A stretch of DNA of 64,000 nt from the NCBI RefSeq assembly GCF_002949795.1, contig NZ_CP026692.1, positions 5,378,545 through 5,442,544 on the forward strand, read 5' to 3'. The translations under genes were made by a program, and so were the position numbers. The notes under the pieces are model-generated. The model was not told the origin of the DNA. It did no database searches and saw only the letters and a program-made list of their open reading frames with translations. Position 1 is the stretch's first letter; every line of letters starts with the position of its first letter. This DNA is from Nostoc sp. 'Lobaria pulmonaria (5183) cyanobiont' (GTDB lineage Bacteria > Cyanobacteriota > Cyanobacteriia > Cyanobacteriales > Nostocaceae). This document shows positions 1 through 7,638 of the stretch, one piece after another.

Positions 1-642
1 TTAGTCCAAAATTTCTCACCTGCCCTATCGCTAGTATTTTTGGGGGTACGAACTCAACCATTACCACTAGCGATATGGATTTTGTTCAGTACTGCCACTG
101 GTGCTTTCACATCGATATTGATTGCTACCTTATTTAATTTATCTAATTATTTTGTGGCAGGACAACGTCAAACTCCTAACAGAGCAACCACCCCTTCAAG
201 TCGTGCCAAAACAACCCAAAGAGAAGAATTTACATCTCGCCCTACCAGTTCTCCACCACCAGCTAGTAAAAATGAAGAGTCTAGCAGTGAGGTATTTGAT
301 GATTGGGAGACAAATAGCAGTAAAGATGATGATTGGAACTTTGATGAACAGTCATCAGCACCTACTCCTAATTCTCAAGCTCAACAGCCTAGAGACTCAA
401 CAACTTACGAACGTCAATCAGAAGCCAAAAGCAGTTCTCGGTCTGGTTCAGTTTACTCTTACAGCTACCGCGAGCCAAAAAATACTGCCGCGGGAAAAAC
501 TGAATCAATTTACGATGCTGATTACCGGGTAATTATCCCCCCTTACCAGCCGCCAACTACCAATCAAGCAGATGATGATGATTGGGAATTTTTTGAGGAT
601 GATGATGATTTTGAAGATGATGGTAAACGCCCCCGTCGGTGA
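1..642 (+). CDS. LapA-domain (DUF1049) membrane protein, 5' end outside window
   Basis: The reading frame is open from base 1, so the N-terminus lies outside the window; a TTG at 40 is only an internal possibility. The visible start has a hydrophobic pattern (VQNFSPALSLVFLG followed by PLPLAIWILFSTATGAF) that matches the LapA/DUF1049 fold: a short cytoplasm-facing strand followed by a transmembrane helix. The rest, about 150 residues, is a low-complexity hydrophilic tail rich in Ser, Gln and Asp, ending in two acidic DDDDWEF/DDDDFEDD clusters and a basic KRPRR end. LapA proteins belong to the inner membrane; in Gammaproteobacteria they act in lipopolysaccharide assembly, but the cyanobacterial role is unknown. 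Domain call fairly sure, function not. Confidence 0.65.
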   Translation, partial: LVQNFSPALSLVFLGVRTQPLPLAIWILFSTATGAFTSILIATLFNLSNYFVAGQRQTPNRATTPSSRAKTTQREEFTSRPTSSPPPASKNEESSSEVFDDWETNSSKDDDWNFDEQSSAPTPNSQAQQPRDSTTYERQSEAKSSSRSGSVYSYSYREPKNTAAGKTESIYDADYRVIIPPYQPPTTNQADDDDWEFFEDDDDFEDDGKRPRR

Positions 643-664
643 GATGTAGTAGCAGGCTACATCT

Positions 665-859
665 CTATTTAATGCCACACCGTTCTCTTGACTCCTGCTT
701 GACCTTACCAGTCATGGCAGCTTCCTGCAAAGTCATGAAAGCATTAAAATCTTCCAAGTCATATCGGGTAGTCAACAGTTGTCGTAGTTGATCTTCAGCT
801 TCAACAGTTAAATAGCCGGTTACTAAAGCTTTTTCTACAACGTCACGAATTCGAGTCAT
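665..859 (-). CDS. small conserved cyanobacterial protein, function unknown
   Basis: A 64-residue soluble protein beginning MTRIRDVVEKALVTGYLTVE. The frame can be opened 33 bases earlier at another ATG, but the start at 859 has a GAGGTG ribosome-binding site at proper spacing. The sequence is a helical stretch with an amphipathic pattern (VVEKALVTGYLTVEAEDQLRQLL) and no known catalytic motif. Short proteins of this type are common in Nostocales, but I know no function for them. It is convergent with the LapA-domain gene, 22 bp away. Confidence 0.5.
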   Translation of the reverse strand: MTRIRDVVEKALVTGYLTVEAEDQLRQLLTTRYDLEDFNAFMTLQEAAMTGKVKQESRERCGIK

Positions 860-1351
860 GGTTGACACCTCATTCATACAATATTTATTCATTCAGGCTT
901 ATTGGGGTGGAATATGCAGTAGTCTTTGTGTCGAAACTTCAATTTCTTTGCAAGCTTTTTTGGGCGATCGCGGTAAATCAGTCATTATTTACACCTTTAT
1001 CAGAAACATTTAATTGAGCAGGTCTTGTTATAACTGAATTTTTAGAATAATCATTATGTGCTGGTAGAAACACAGTATTGTATATACTTAAAATTCCTCA
1101 TCGGAGTAAAAACCCTGATTATTTGGATAGACAGATATTGTTTGGATAAAGTTTCAAACAAGCTACTTTAATTTTCTGGTTAAGCATAGCGATCGCTATA
1201 CAGCAATTACCTAGTTACTTCAGGAAAATCACTACATTCGTAAGAAATTCATTAGTTATTACTGATGGTATATTTGATAGAAGAATCGTTAATTGATTGC
1301 CTAAGTTACTTTAGATACCATTAATAACGGTAATAACAGCAGTTAATTCCT

Positions 1352-1570
1352 CTTAAATAGAAGATGAATTTGAAGGCTATACAGTTCAGTTAAGAAAAAT
1401 TGTAGGTTGGGTTACGCAAAGCGTAACCCAACAAAGCTAAAGAAATGTTGGTTTACCTTGCGGTCAGCCCCTTCTCTACGAGAGGCATCTCTTTCAGAGA
1501 CGCTAACGCGAACGCCAACGGGTCTACGCTCCTCAACCCAACCTACTTAATTAGAAGATGAATTTGAAGG
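1352..1570. repeat. palindromic dispersed repeat bracketed by 25-bp direct repeats
   Basis: A direct repeat (core TAGAAGATGAATTTGAAGG) lies at 1352-1376 and 1546-1570 with one mismatch. Between them is a unit bounded by GTAGGTTGGG at 1402 and its complement CCCAACCTAC at 1537. It contains a perfect 12-bp stem (GTTGGGTTACGC, loop AAA, 1406-1432) and a GC-rich stretch resembling other Nostoc intergenic repeats. It looks like a miniature mobile or REP-like unit that duplicated its flank. Confidence 0.6.
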
Positions 1571-1615
1571 TTTTAAAAATAATTGGAAGTTAAAAAAATT
1601 ATAAGCAAGTTTGAT

Positions 1616-1663
1616 ATCTACAAAGGTATCTTGCTCCAAATGAAGCGAGATACCTTTGTGGAT
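1616..1663. other. 20-bp near-perfect hairpin
   Basis: The arm ATCTACAAAGGTATCTTGCT pairs with AAGCGAGATACCTTTGTGGA across a short loop, with two or three mismatches. No T-run follows directly, so a rho-independent terminator is doubtful; a structured RNA or repeat remnant upstream of aroK is as likely. Confidence 0.4.
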
Positions 1664-1864
1664 TTAAACACCTTATAAAGCTAGCGATGATATTTTTTTC
1701 CCCAGCAGTGATAAGTAGGTAGGCATAATCAAACCGAACTATATAAAATTTTGTATGGGTAAGGGGAAAAGGTTAAAGGTTTTTCCCTTATCCTCTTACC
1801 CCTTTACTCTTTTTAATTTAGTTGTGTTTTTTAGCGCCCACTTAGTTGTTTATAATTTAAAACT

Positions 1865-2452
1865 GTGACTCAGCACTCAGAACTTATAATTGGAGCGAAA
1901 CAACTGGTGAGCAGCTTATTACAAGGAGTCAACCTGTACTTAATTGGTATTATGGGCGTTGGTAAGACGACAGTAGGGCGCTTACTAGCAAAGGAACTGG
2001 GTTATGGGTTTGTAGATACCGATGATGTCATTGTCCGAGCCACGGGTAAATCTATCAATCAGTTATTTGCACAAGTTGGTGAAGCCGGGTTTCGTCAGTT
2101 AGAAAGCGACGTACTTTCACAAGTTTGTGCTTTTACAAAGTTGACTATAGCAACTGGTGGGGGCATTGTACTGCGGCAAGAAAATTGGGGTTACTTGCAC
2201 CACGGTTTGATAGTGTGGCTAGATACGCCAGTGGAGATAATTTACAGCCGTTTAGCTGAGGATACCACAAGACCGCTACTGCAAGATGCCGATCCTAAAG
2301 CTAAGTTGCGATCGCTCCTCGAACAACGAACACCACTTTACTCCCAAGCCGATTTACACATCACCGAGCGAGAGGGAGATACACCTGAAGACGTTGCCCA
2401 GCGAGTACTTGAGGCAATTCCTAGTGTGCTGAAAAAATCTGTTTCTCATTAA
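1865..2452 (+). CDS. aroK: shikimate kinase
   Basis: Phosphorylates shikimate at the 3-hydroxyl with ATP, the fifth step of the chorismate pathway, in the cytosol. 195 residues, close to the usual size with a short N-terminal extension. Visible motifs: Walker A GIMGVGKTT (28-36), DTDD (51-54) with the Mg/shikimate-binding aspartates, FRQLE (76-80), the GGG shikimate-binding loop (98-100), and the lid arginine in TTRPLL (R136). The start is a GTG; no ATG lies before the P-loop. The stop codon overlaps the ATG of the next ORF (TAATG), and the last ~48 codons are duplicated in that ORF. Call secure. Confidence 0.95.
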   Translation: MTQHSELIIGAKQLVSSLLQGVNLYLIGIMGVGKTTVGRLLAKELGYGFVDTDDVIVRATGKSINQLFAQVGEAGFRQLESDVLSQVCAFTKLTIATGGGIVLRQENWGYLHHGLIVWLDTPVEIIYSRLAEDTTRPLLQDADPKAKLRSLLEQRTPLYSQADLHITEREGDTPEDVAQRVLEAIPSVLKKSVSH

Positions 2453-2775
2453 TGGGGAAGATTGAGCTAACTGTGTCTGCAAAAGATATTTTTCATGAAT
2501 CAGTTAAACAAGCTTTGCAAAAAGAACAATGGACAATTACGAGCGATCGATTCAAATTTAAATTTGGGCAAGTCAACTTCCAAATTGATTTAGGCGCAGA
2601 GAAAATAATTGCCGCAGAAAATAGCGTAATGCGATCGCTCCTCGAACAACGAACACCACTTTACTCTCAAGCCAATTTGCACATCATCGAGCGAGAGGGA
2701 GACACACCCCAAGACGTTGCCCAGCGAATACTTGAGGCAATTTATAACGTTCTCAAAACACAAGTTTCTCATTAA
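2452..2775 (+). pseudogene. chimeric ORF: truncated XisH fused to a copied aroK 3' end
   Basis: Residues 1-60 match the N-terminal half of XisH (fdxN-element excision controlling factor; pattern SAKDIFHESVKQAL, WTIT, IDLGAEKIIAAE). The catalytic-like continuation and C-terminus of XisH are missing. From residue 60 onward the ORF switches to a second copy of the shikimate kinase C-terminus (RSLLEQRTPLYSQA... to VSH-stop), about 85-90% identical at the DNA level to 2309-2452. The switch lies at a HIP1 octamer present in both copies. It starts at an ATG overlapping the aroK stop. Neither half is complete, so it is most likely non-functional. Confidence 0.75.
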
Positions 2776-2786
2776 AAAAACTCAAA

Positions 2787-3416
2787 TTACCAAATTTTGC
2801 CCATCCGCAGGATAAACCCTGGTAATTCTGGATTACCTGTAACTGCTTCGGGATTATCCAAAATTTCAACTTCTCGATTCGGACGGTAAATGTAGATTTT
2901 TCGATTCTGCCGATCAATTAACCAGCCTAGTGATGCACCATTATCGATGTACTCCTGCATTTTCTCTTGTAATTTTATCAGGCGATGTCTACGACGGGCT
3001 ACGCCTACGCTCGAAGAACGTAACTCAATCACAAAGCTGGGACAAATTGGTGCAAATGAGGCTTTTTGTGCATCTGTTAAGGCGTTCCAGCGCTCCAGTT
3101 CAATCCAAGAAGCATCAGGGGAACGCATTGCTCCATTGGGTAGTGTAAAACCTGCACTGGAGTCAAAGCCTATGCCAGTGCCATCTTGTTCAGTCCAATT
3201 CCCCAGCTGTGCAGCAATGTTAAAGTTACGGTTCCCCGTATCTGAAAAAGCTGGAGGCATGATGATGACTTCCCCATTGGCAGTACGCTCGATTCGCAAA
3301 TCTCCATTGGCTTGGCAGAATTCGTAGAACTGCTCATTTGTCATCTGCACAAGGGAGGGGAAATTTACCGTAAGGGGTGTGCTTTCAGTTTGAATTAGCA
3401 GCGTGGTCATTTTCAT
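2787..3416 (-). CDS. Uma2 family (DUF820) putative endonuclease with repeat-encoded insert
   Basis: 209 residues with the Uma2 pattern: an N-terminal helical part, LRIERTANGEVIIMPP, the SPDASWIE motif holding the PD-(D/E)xK-like aspartate, PSFVIELRSSS with the glutamate, and a C-terminal strand region (IYIYRPNREVE, LPGF). Uma2 proteins are abundant in cyanobacteria; a nuclease fold is predicted and the biological role is unknown. Oddity: right after the ELRSSS strand, nine residues (VGVARRRHR) are encoded by a dispersed 29-bp repeat at 2982-3010, where family members usually go straight into the following LKKLQEKM-like helix. The insert keeps the frame and lies beside the predicted active site. 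Confidence 0.85.
   Translation of the reverse strand: MKMTTLLIQTESTPLTVNFPSLVQMTNEQFYEFCQANGDLRIERTANGEVIIMPPAFSDTGNRNFNIAAQLGNWTEQDGTGIGFDSSAGFTLPNGAMRSPDASWIELERWNALTDAQKASFAPICPSFVIELRSSSVGVARRRHRLIKLQEKMQEYIDNGASLGWLIDRQNRKIYIYRPNREVEILDNPEAVTGNPELPGFILRMGKIW
2982..3010. repeat. 29-bp small dispersed repeat inside the Uma2 gene
   Basis: This 29-bp sequence (begins GCGATGTCTACGACGGGCTA) occurs again, base for base, at 53490-53518 within the giant adhesin gene; a degenerate relative is at about 7304-7345. Such short repeats are known from Nostoc genomes as small dispersed repeats. Confidence 0.85.
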
Positions 3417-3515
3417 TCCCTAGCTTCTAGCCGAATGATTTCAATTTTAGAGGTTTGAAGGAGCGATCGCTTGCTTGTTATGTCGGGTAATCTGGCAACA
3501 GTGATTTATTTAGTA

Positions 3516-5216
3516 TCAGTTATTCCGAACACTACCATCAGGCATAATAGTTGTACTGAATATTGCTCCTTCCAGATTTGCACCATCTAAAATCGCGCCT
3601 TCCAAATTGGCATTAGTTAGATTAGCATTATTAAGGTTTGCATAACTTAGGTCAATATACTTTAAAATTGAATTACTTAAGTTTGTGTTAGATAAATTAA
3701 CTCTACTTAAATTAATTTTTGTGAAAAAGATATTAGATAGATTTGCGCCTGAATCAAGATATATAGCTTTTGATAAATCACTACCATTAGGAAAAATAGT
3801 TTCCGAATTATAAAATGATCCTACTAAATTGGTATTAGTCATGATGCTATAGCTAAGATCAGCATTACTTAAATTAGCACCACCTAAATAAGCCTTACTA
3901 AGGTTAGCACCTATTAAACTTGCACCTTTTAAATTGGCATAACTTAAACGAGTATTGCTAAGATTAGATTCATTAAGATTTGCGCCACTCAAATTTACAT
4001 CATTCATGTAAAGACCGCTTAAGTTAGCTCTACTTAAATCAAGAGAGTGTAAATCTCTGCAAGATAAAAGATATTTGTGATGTCCAGACAAATTTACTCC
4101 AGAGGTAATTGAGATAGCTTGAGATAAATCAACATTTGCAGGAAAAATTGTTTCTGAACAGTAAACGGCTTCACTTAAGTTAACTCCAGTTAAGTTGGCT
4201 TCGCTGAAATTGGCACGCATCAAATCAGTTTTACTTAGATTTGCATTTATTAAGTTAGCTCTAGTAAAATTAGCTTTACTGACTATAGCTCCTGCTAAAT
4301 TGGCATTACTTAAATCAGCTTCTGTGAAGTCCGCATCTGTTAAATCTGTCAAAACACAACCATGTTCACCCACGTCCAATCTAGCACCTTTGAAGTTTGA
4401 TCTTCTTAAATTAGTTGATTTAAAAGATGAGCTACTCAATTTGCTTTCTTCAAGATTAATACCTTCTAAATTGGCATTTTGGAAAAAAATTTCAATTAAC
4501 CAAGCACCACTCAAATTTGCATTACTTAGATTTACGCCTTCTAAAAGATCATTCCATAGTTTTATACCAGGAAGCTGTACACTACTTAAATCGGCTCCTC
4601 GCAAATCAGAAAGACTTAATTCAACATAACTGAAATTGTTTGTAAAATCTCGTTCTCCTAATGCGTAACGTTGCAACAAAATATTTTTAATTGCATCAGG
4701 ATTACAATTGTCGGTGTAAACATGACCACTTGGCATAATCGTGTTGCACAAAATAGCGCCACTAAATTCTGGGGAACCACTTGTTTCCACAATCTCAGCA
4801 TTACTTAAATTAGCGTTTGTGAGATTTGTATCCTTTAAACTTGTATCAACTATGTCTGCATTTTCTAAATTTGCGCCTTCTAGATTTGCACCTTCTAAAC
4901 TGCTTTCCAATATTTTGCAGGTTGCTAATTTTGCCCCTTTTAAGCTGGCATATTGGAAATTACACTCAGTTAAATCGGCATTACTCAAATCTGCTTCATC
5001 TAGCATTACATAGCGTAAGTTTGCTCCCTCTAAATCAACTCCTTTAAGAATAACTCGTTGAAGATTAGCCCCGTGTAACTCGGCATATCTTAAATTAGAG
5101 TTGCTTAAATTAGCTCCGCTCAAGTTAATACCTATTAAGTTAGCATTCTTTAAACTAATGCCAATAAAATTTCTTTCCCCAGAGGCATACTGTCTGAGTA
5201 ATTCTTTAATATCCAT
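3516..5216 (-). CDS. pentapeptide repeat protein
   Basis: 566 residues, almost entirely built of A(D/N)LXX pentapeptides (for example GANLS NSNLR, NADLT ECNFQ) that fold as a right-handed quadrilateral beta-helix. The repeat is interrupted about every 150 residues by short segments such as SGHVYTDNCNPDAIKNILLQ and SETIFP. It opens MDIKELLRQYASGERNFIGI, a typical N-cap, and a similar element (LLQRYALGERDFTN) recurs near residue 180, suggesting fusion of repeat modules. No signal peptide or transmembrane segment. Some family members mimic DNA and bind gyrase; nothing here shows that role. Cytosolic, function unknown; fold assignment secure. Confidence 0.93.
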   Translation of the reverse strand: MDIKELLRQYASGERNFIGISLKNANLIGINLSGANLSNSNLRYAELHGANLQRVILKGVDLEGANLRYVMLDEADLSNADLTECNFQYASLKGAKLATCKILESSLEGANLEGANLENADIVDTSLKDTNLTNANLSNAEIVETSGSPEFSGAILCNTIMPSGHVYTDNCNPDAIKNILLQRYALGERDFTNNFSYVELSLSDLRGADLSSVQLPGIKLWNDLLEGVNLSNANLSGAWLIEIFFQNANLEGINLEESKLSSSSFKSTNLRRSNFKGARLDVGEHGCVLTDLTDADFTEADLSNANLAGAIVSKANFTRANLINANLSKTDLMRANFSEANLTGVNLSEAVYCSETIFPANVDLSQAISITSGVNLSGHHKYLLSCRDLHSLDLSRANLSGLYMNDVNLSGANLNESNLSNTRLSYANLKGASLIGANLSKAYLGGANLSNADLSYSIMTNTNLVGSFYNSETIFPNGSDLSKAIYLDSGANLSNIFFTKINLSRVNLSNTNLSNSILKYIDLSYANLNNANLTNANLEGAILDGANLEGAIFSTTIMPDGSVRNN

Positions 5217-5367
5217 AAATCAAATAAAGCGCTTCTTAACACCACTAACAATATCTCCTTGTAAAAGAGATACTGCCACCATTACTGTTATTGCTGTGTT
5301 ATCTACACAACAAGCAACCATAGCAACCATATTTTTACAAATTCAGCCAGATTGCTAAAGTCATTTT

Positions 5368-5506
5368 AGTACAAACATACTCAACTTTGGCATCAGAGAT
5401 TGTGACGAATTACAAAGTCTTCTACACTGACTGAAATAGGTTTTAACTCTCTCTATTAGGCTCCTCATGACGGTCAACGGTTCTGAATAGTCAGGCAAGC
5501 TGAAGC
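5368..5506 (+). repeat. duplicated argB leader with aborted start
   Basis: This segment is about 90% identical to 5643-5782, which covers the argB leader and its first 14 codons; the two copies are 275 bp apart. The copied start codon (5467) opens MTVNGSE and then hits TAG, so no argB product comes from it. The remaining sequence between 5217 and 5741 has no gene that I can support; the minus-strand ORFs there follow from the duplication. Confidence 0.8.
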
Positions 5507-5741
5507 TAATTGTATGCAAGGCGTATTCCCGATCAAGAATCGGTGTATCCATATTTCTCCTGACAATTTTCGATTCTGGTTGCTAGTCCTTCTTTTATAG
5601 ATTTCCACATTTCTGAGACGAACCAAACAGCTATGGCTGATCAGTACAAACATACTCGACTTTGGCAGCAGAGATTGTGAGGAGTTACAAAGTCTTCTAC
5701 ACTGACTGAAATAGGTTTTAACTCTCTCTGTTAGGCTCCTC

Positions 5742-6638
5742 ATGACGGTCAACGATTCTGAATACATCAGGCAAACTGAAGCCACTCGTGTGCGTGTACT
5801 AAGCGAAGCACTACCTTATATTCAACAATTCGCCGGTCGCACTGTTGTTGTCAAATACGGTGGCGCAGCGATGAAAGATAGCACACTAAAAGACAAAGTT
5901 ATCCGCGACATTGTATTCTTATCCTGCGTGGGCTTGCGTCCGATTGTAGTCCACGGCGGTGGCCCAGAAATTAACAGTTGGTTAGATAAGCTGGGCATCG
6001 AACCACAATTTAAGAATGGTCTGCGAGTCACTGATGCCGACACAATGGATGTGGTGGAAATGGTTTTAGTTGGTCGAGTTAATAAAGAAATTGTCTCCCT
6101 GATTAACCAAGCTGGTGGATTGGCTGTAGGACTTTGCGGTAAAGACGGTAATCTATTTACAGCCCGTTCCCAAGGTCAAGAAGGCATCGGCTTTGTGGGG
6201 GAAGTCAGCAATGTGAATATCAAGATTTTGGACACCCTCGCTAGCAATGGCTATATTCCGGTGGTATCCAGCGTCGCCGCAGACGAGACAGGGCAAGCTT
6301 ATAACATTAACGCTGATACTGTAGCGGGAGAAATCGCCGCAGCATTAGGGGCAGAAAAGTTAATTCTACTGACCGACACCAGTGGAATTTTAAAAGATTA
6401 CAAAGACCAATCTACTTTGATTCCAAAAGTAGATATCCGCGAAGCCCGCGAGTTGATTGCTAATGGTATAGTCAGCGGTGGGATGATTCCCAAAGTGAAT
6501 TGTTGTGTGCGATCGCTTGCTCAAGGTGTTCGTGCAGCACACATCATCGATGGTCGCATTCCTCACGCTCTGTTACTAGAAATCTTTACTGACGTTGGAA
6601 TTGGGACAATGATTCTGGGTTCGCAGTTTACTTCGTAG
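5742..6638 (+). CDS. argB: N-acetylglutamate kinase
   Basis: ATP-dependent phosphorylation of N-acetyl-L-glutamate, the controlled second step of arginine synthesis; in cyanobacteria the enzyme is activated by the PII protein GlnB. 298 residues, usual length for the hexameric arginine-sensitive type, including the N-terminal helix (EYIRQTEATRVRVLSEALPY) needed for hexamer formation. Motifs: VKYGGAAM with the catalytic lysine, VVHGGGPEIN, NINADTVAGEIA, and the C-terminal GGMIPKV. The gene stands alone, preceded by a leader whose copy lies 275 bp upstream and followed by a 21-bp tandem array. The product substrate line links to speA at 15-17 kb (arginine decarboxylase). Confidence 0.96.
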   Translation: MTVNDSEYIRQTEATRVRVLSEALPYIQQFAGRTVVVKYGGAAMKDSTLKDKVIRDIVFLSCVGLRPIVVHGGGPEINSWLDKLGIEPQFKNGLRVTDADTMDVVEMVLVGRVNKEIVSLINQAGGLAVGLCGKDGNLFTARSQGQEGIGFVGEVSNVNIKILDTLASNGYIPVVSSVAADETGQAYNINADTVAGEIAAALGAEKLILLTDTSGILKDYKDQSTLIPKVDIREARELIANGIVSGGMIPKVNCCVRSLAQGVRAAHIIDGRIPHALLLEIFTDVGIGTMILGSQFTS

Positions 6639-6719
6639 AGGAAGATCAGGGAGGGGAAGGGCAGGGGAGCAGGGGAGAATGATTTGTAACTGTAATTTTG
6701 TGTAAATTAAAATTCGTTT

Positions 6720-6895
6720 TTTACTCGCGAACGAGTCTTTGATACTCGTGGACGAGTCTTTGATACTCGTGGATGAGTCTTTGATACTCGTGGACGAGTC
6801 TTTGATACTCGTGGATGAGTCTTTGATACTCGTGGATGAGTCTTTGATACTCGTGGACGAGTCTTTGATACTCGTGGATGAGTCTTTGATACTCA
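6720..6895. repeat. tandem array of 21-bp units with internal dyad
   Basis: One diverged and seven near-identical units GATACTCGTGGAYGAGTCTTT follow one another (unit starts 6741, 6762, 6783 and so on), ending in a partial copy. Each unit contains the dyad ACTCGTGGACGAGT; the only variation is C/T in the second half-site. Because 21 is a multiple of three, the array is open on both strands and would encode heptapeptide repeats (for instance SIKDSST on the minus strand), which I regard as a by-product. Confidence 0.9.
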
Positions 6896-6940
6896 CCTCA
6901 CCTCCCTTCCTCCCCCTGCCTCCCCGACTCCTCCACTTCC

Positions 6941-7486
6941 CTACCGGGGATAGGTAATAATAACCCGCGATCGCCCACTGCTAAATGGTGTATGACGCCA
7001 TGAATTATTTATAATCACCGGATTAACTACGGTTGAGTCTCGAATTGTCGGATTAATCAAAGTTGGATTAATCAGCGTGGAATTTCTCACGTTCTGCCTT
7101 ACCTGGGGATAGTAAGAATCGGGCTGCCTTACCTGGGGGTAGTAAGAATCGGGCTGCCTTACCTGGGGGTAGTAAGAATCGGGCTGCCTTACCTGGGGAT
7201 AGTAAGAATCGGGGAAATTAGTGCGTTGTGGCATTAGTCCGGTTGTTGGGTCTACAGGCATAGGCGTGGGAATCGGACTACCATAAATAAATGAACCCGC
7301 AGAAGGCGATGTCTGACGACAACCTGCTTCGCAGCTACGCCTGACTCCATAACCACCATCAATCACGAACGCGCGCTGGGCGGAAGCTGGAGCAATGCTT
7401 ATACCCATCACTGCTAAAGTCATACCTGCTAAGAGCCAATTCAGTTGCGAATGCTTGATTTTCAACATAATTTTGCTCACCTGCAT
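6941..7486 (-). CDS. secreted low-complexity protein with DSYYPQVRQP repeats
   Basis: 181 residues. A Sec signal peptide is visible (KHSQLNWLLAGMTLAVMGIS followed by APASAQ, cleavage likely after ASA-Q). The mature part has no known domain: a short segment with two cysteines (CEAGC), four ten-residue repeats PDSYYPQVRQ encoded by 30-bp tandem units, then an Asn/Thr/Ile-rich region with three IxNPTxxN-like units (LINPTLINPTIRDSTVVNPV) and a basic C-terminus. The GVRRSCEAGCRQTS stretch is encoded by a degenerate dispersed repeat. Start at 7486 or at the Met six codons on. Probably periplasmic or outer-surface; function unknown. Confidence 0.65.
   Translation of the reverse strand: MQVSKIMLKIKHSQLNWLLAGMTLAVMGISIAPASAQRAFVIDGGYGVRRSCEAGCRQTSPSAGSFIYGSPIPTPMPVDPTTGLMPQRTNFPDSYYPQVRQPDSYYPQVRQPDSYYPQVRQPDSYYPQVRQNVRNSTLINPTLINPTIRDSTVVNPVIINNSWRHTPFSSGRSRVIITYPR
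7094..7213. repeat. four 30-bp tandem units inside a CDS
   Basis: Four direct copies of CTGCCTTACCTGGGGRTAGT plus ten more bases (starts 7094, 7124, 7154, 7184) with a single A/G variable base; they encode PDSYYPQVRQ on the minus strand. The near-identity indicates recent expansion. Confidence 0.9.
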
Positions 7487-7638
7487 AAGATACCGGAATT
7501 TTTAATCAGAAAATAGTCACAGCTACTTAGTTAAAATTTTAGAAGTTTATCCACTTTCAGATTGCCAGCTTTTGAAAAGATTCCAAAAAGATTGCTGGCA
7601 TTGGCAAAATTAAAACAGTGCTAATTTTTGTATAAGAC

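Larger units (their letters stand above)
893..1864. other. long intergenic region without a convincing gene
   Basis: Nearly 1 kb between two start regions. I see no ORF with gene-like composition. It holds HIP1 sites, a repeat block with 25-bp flanking direct repeats (1352-1570) and a long hairpin (1616-1663). The promoter of aroK must lie in the last part, but no clear -35/-10 pair can be assigned. Confidence 0.6.

Noticed and set aside
4195..5358. Several plus-strand ORFs opposite the pentapeptide gene
   Set aside because: Antisense shadows of a repetitive coding sequence (leucine/lysine-rich by composition).
5361..5785. Two minus-strand ORFs upstream of argB that share MRSL-ERVKTYFSQCRRLCNS
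   Set aside because: Their similarity results from the DNA duplication of the argB leader; one overlaps the argB start antisense. No family match.
6576..6957. ORFs on both strands over the 21-bp array encoding heptapeptide repeats
   Set aside because: Open frames follow from the period being a multiple of three; no ribosome-binding site and no codon bias, and both strands are equally open.
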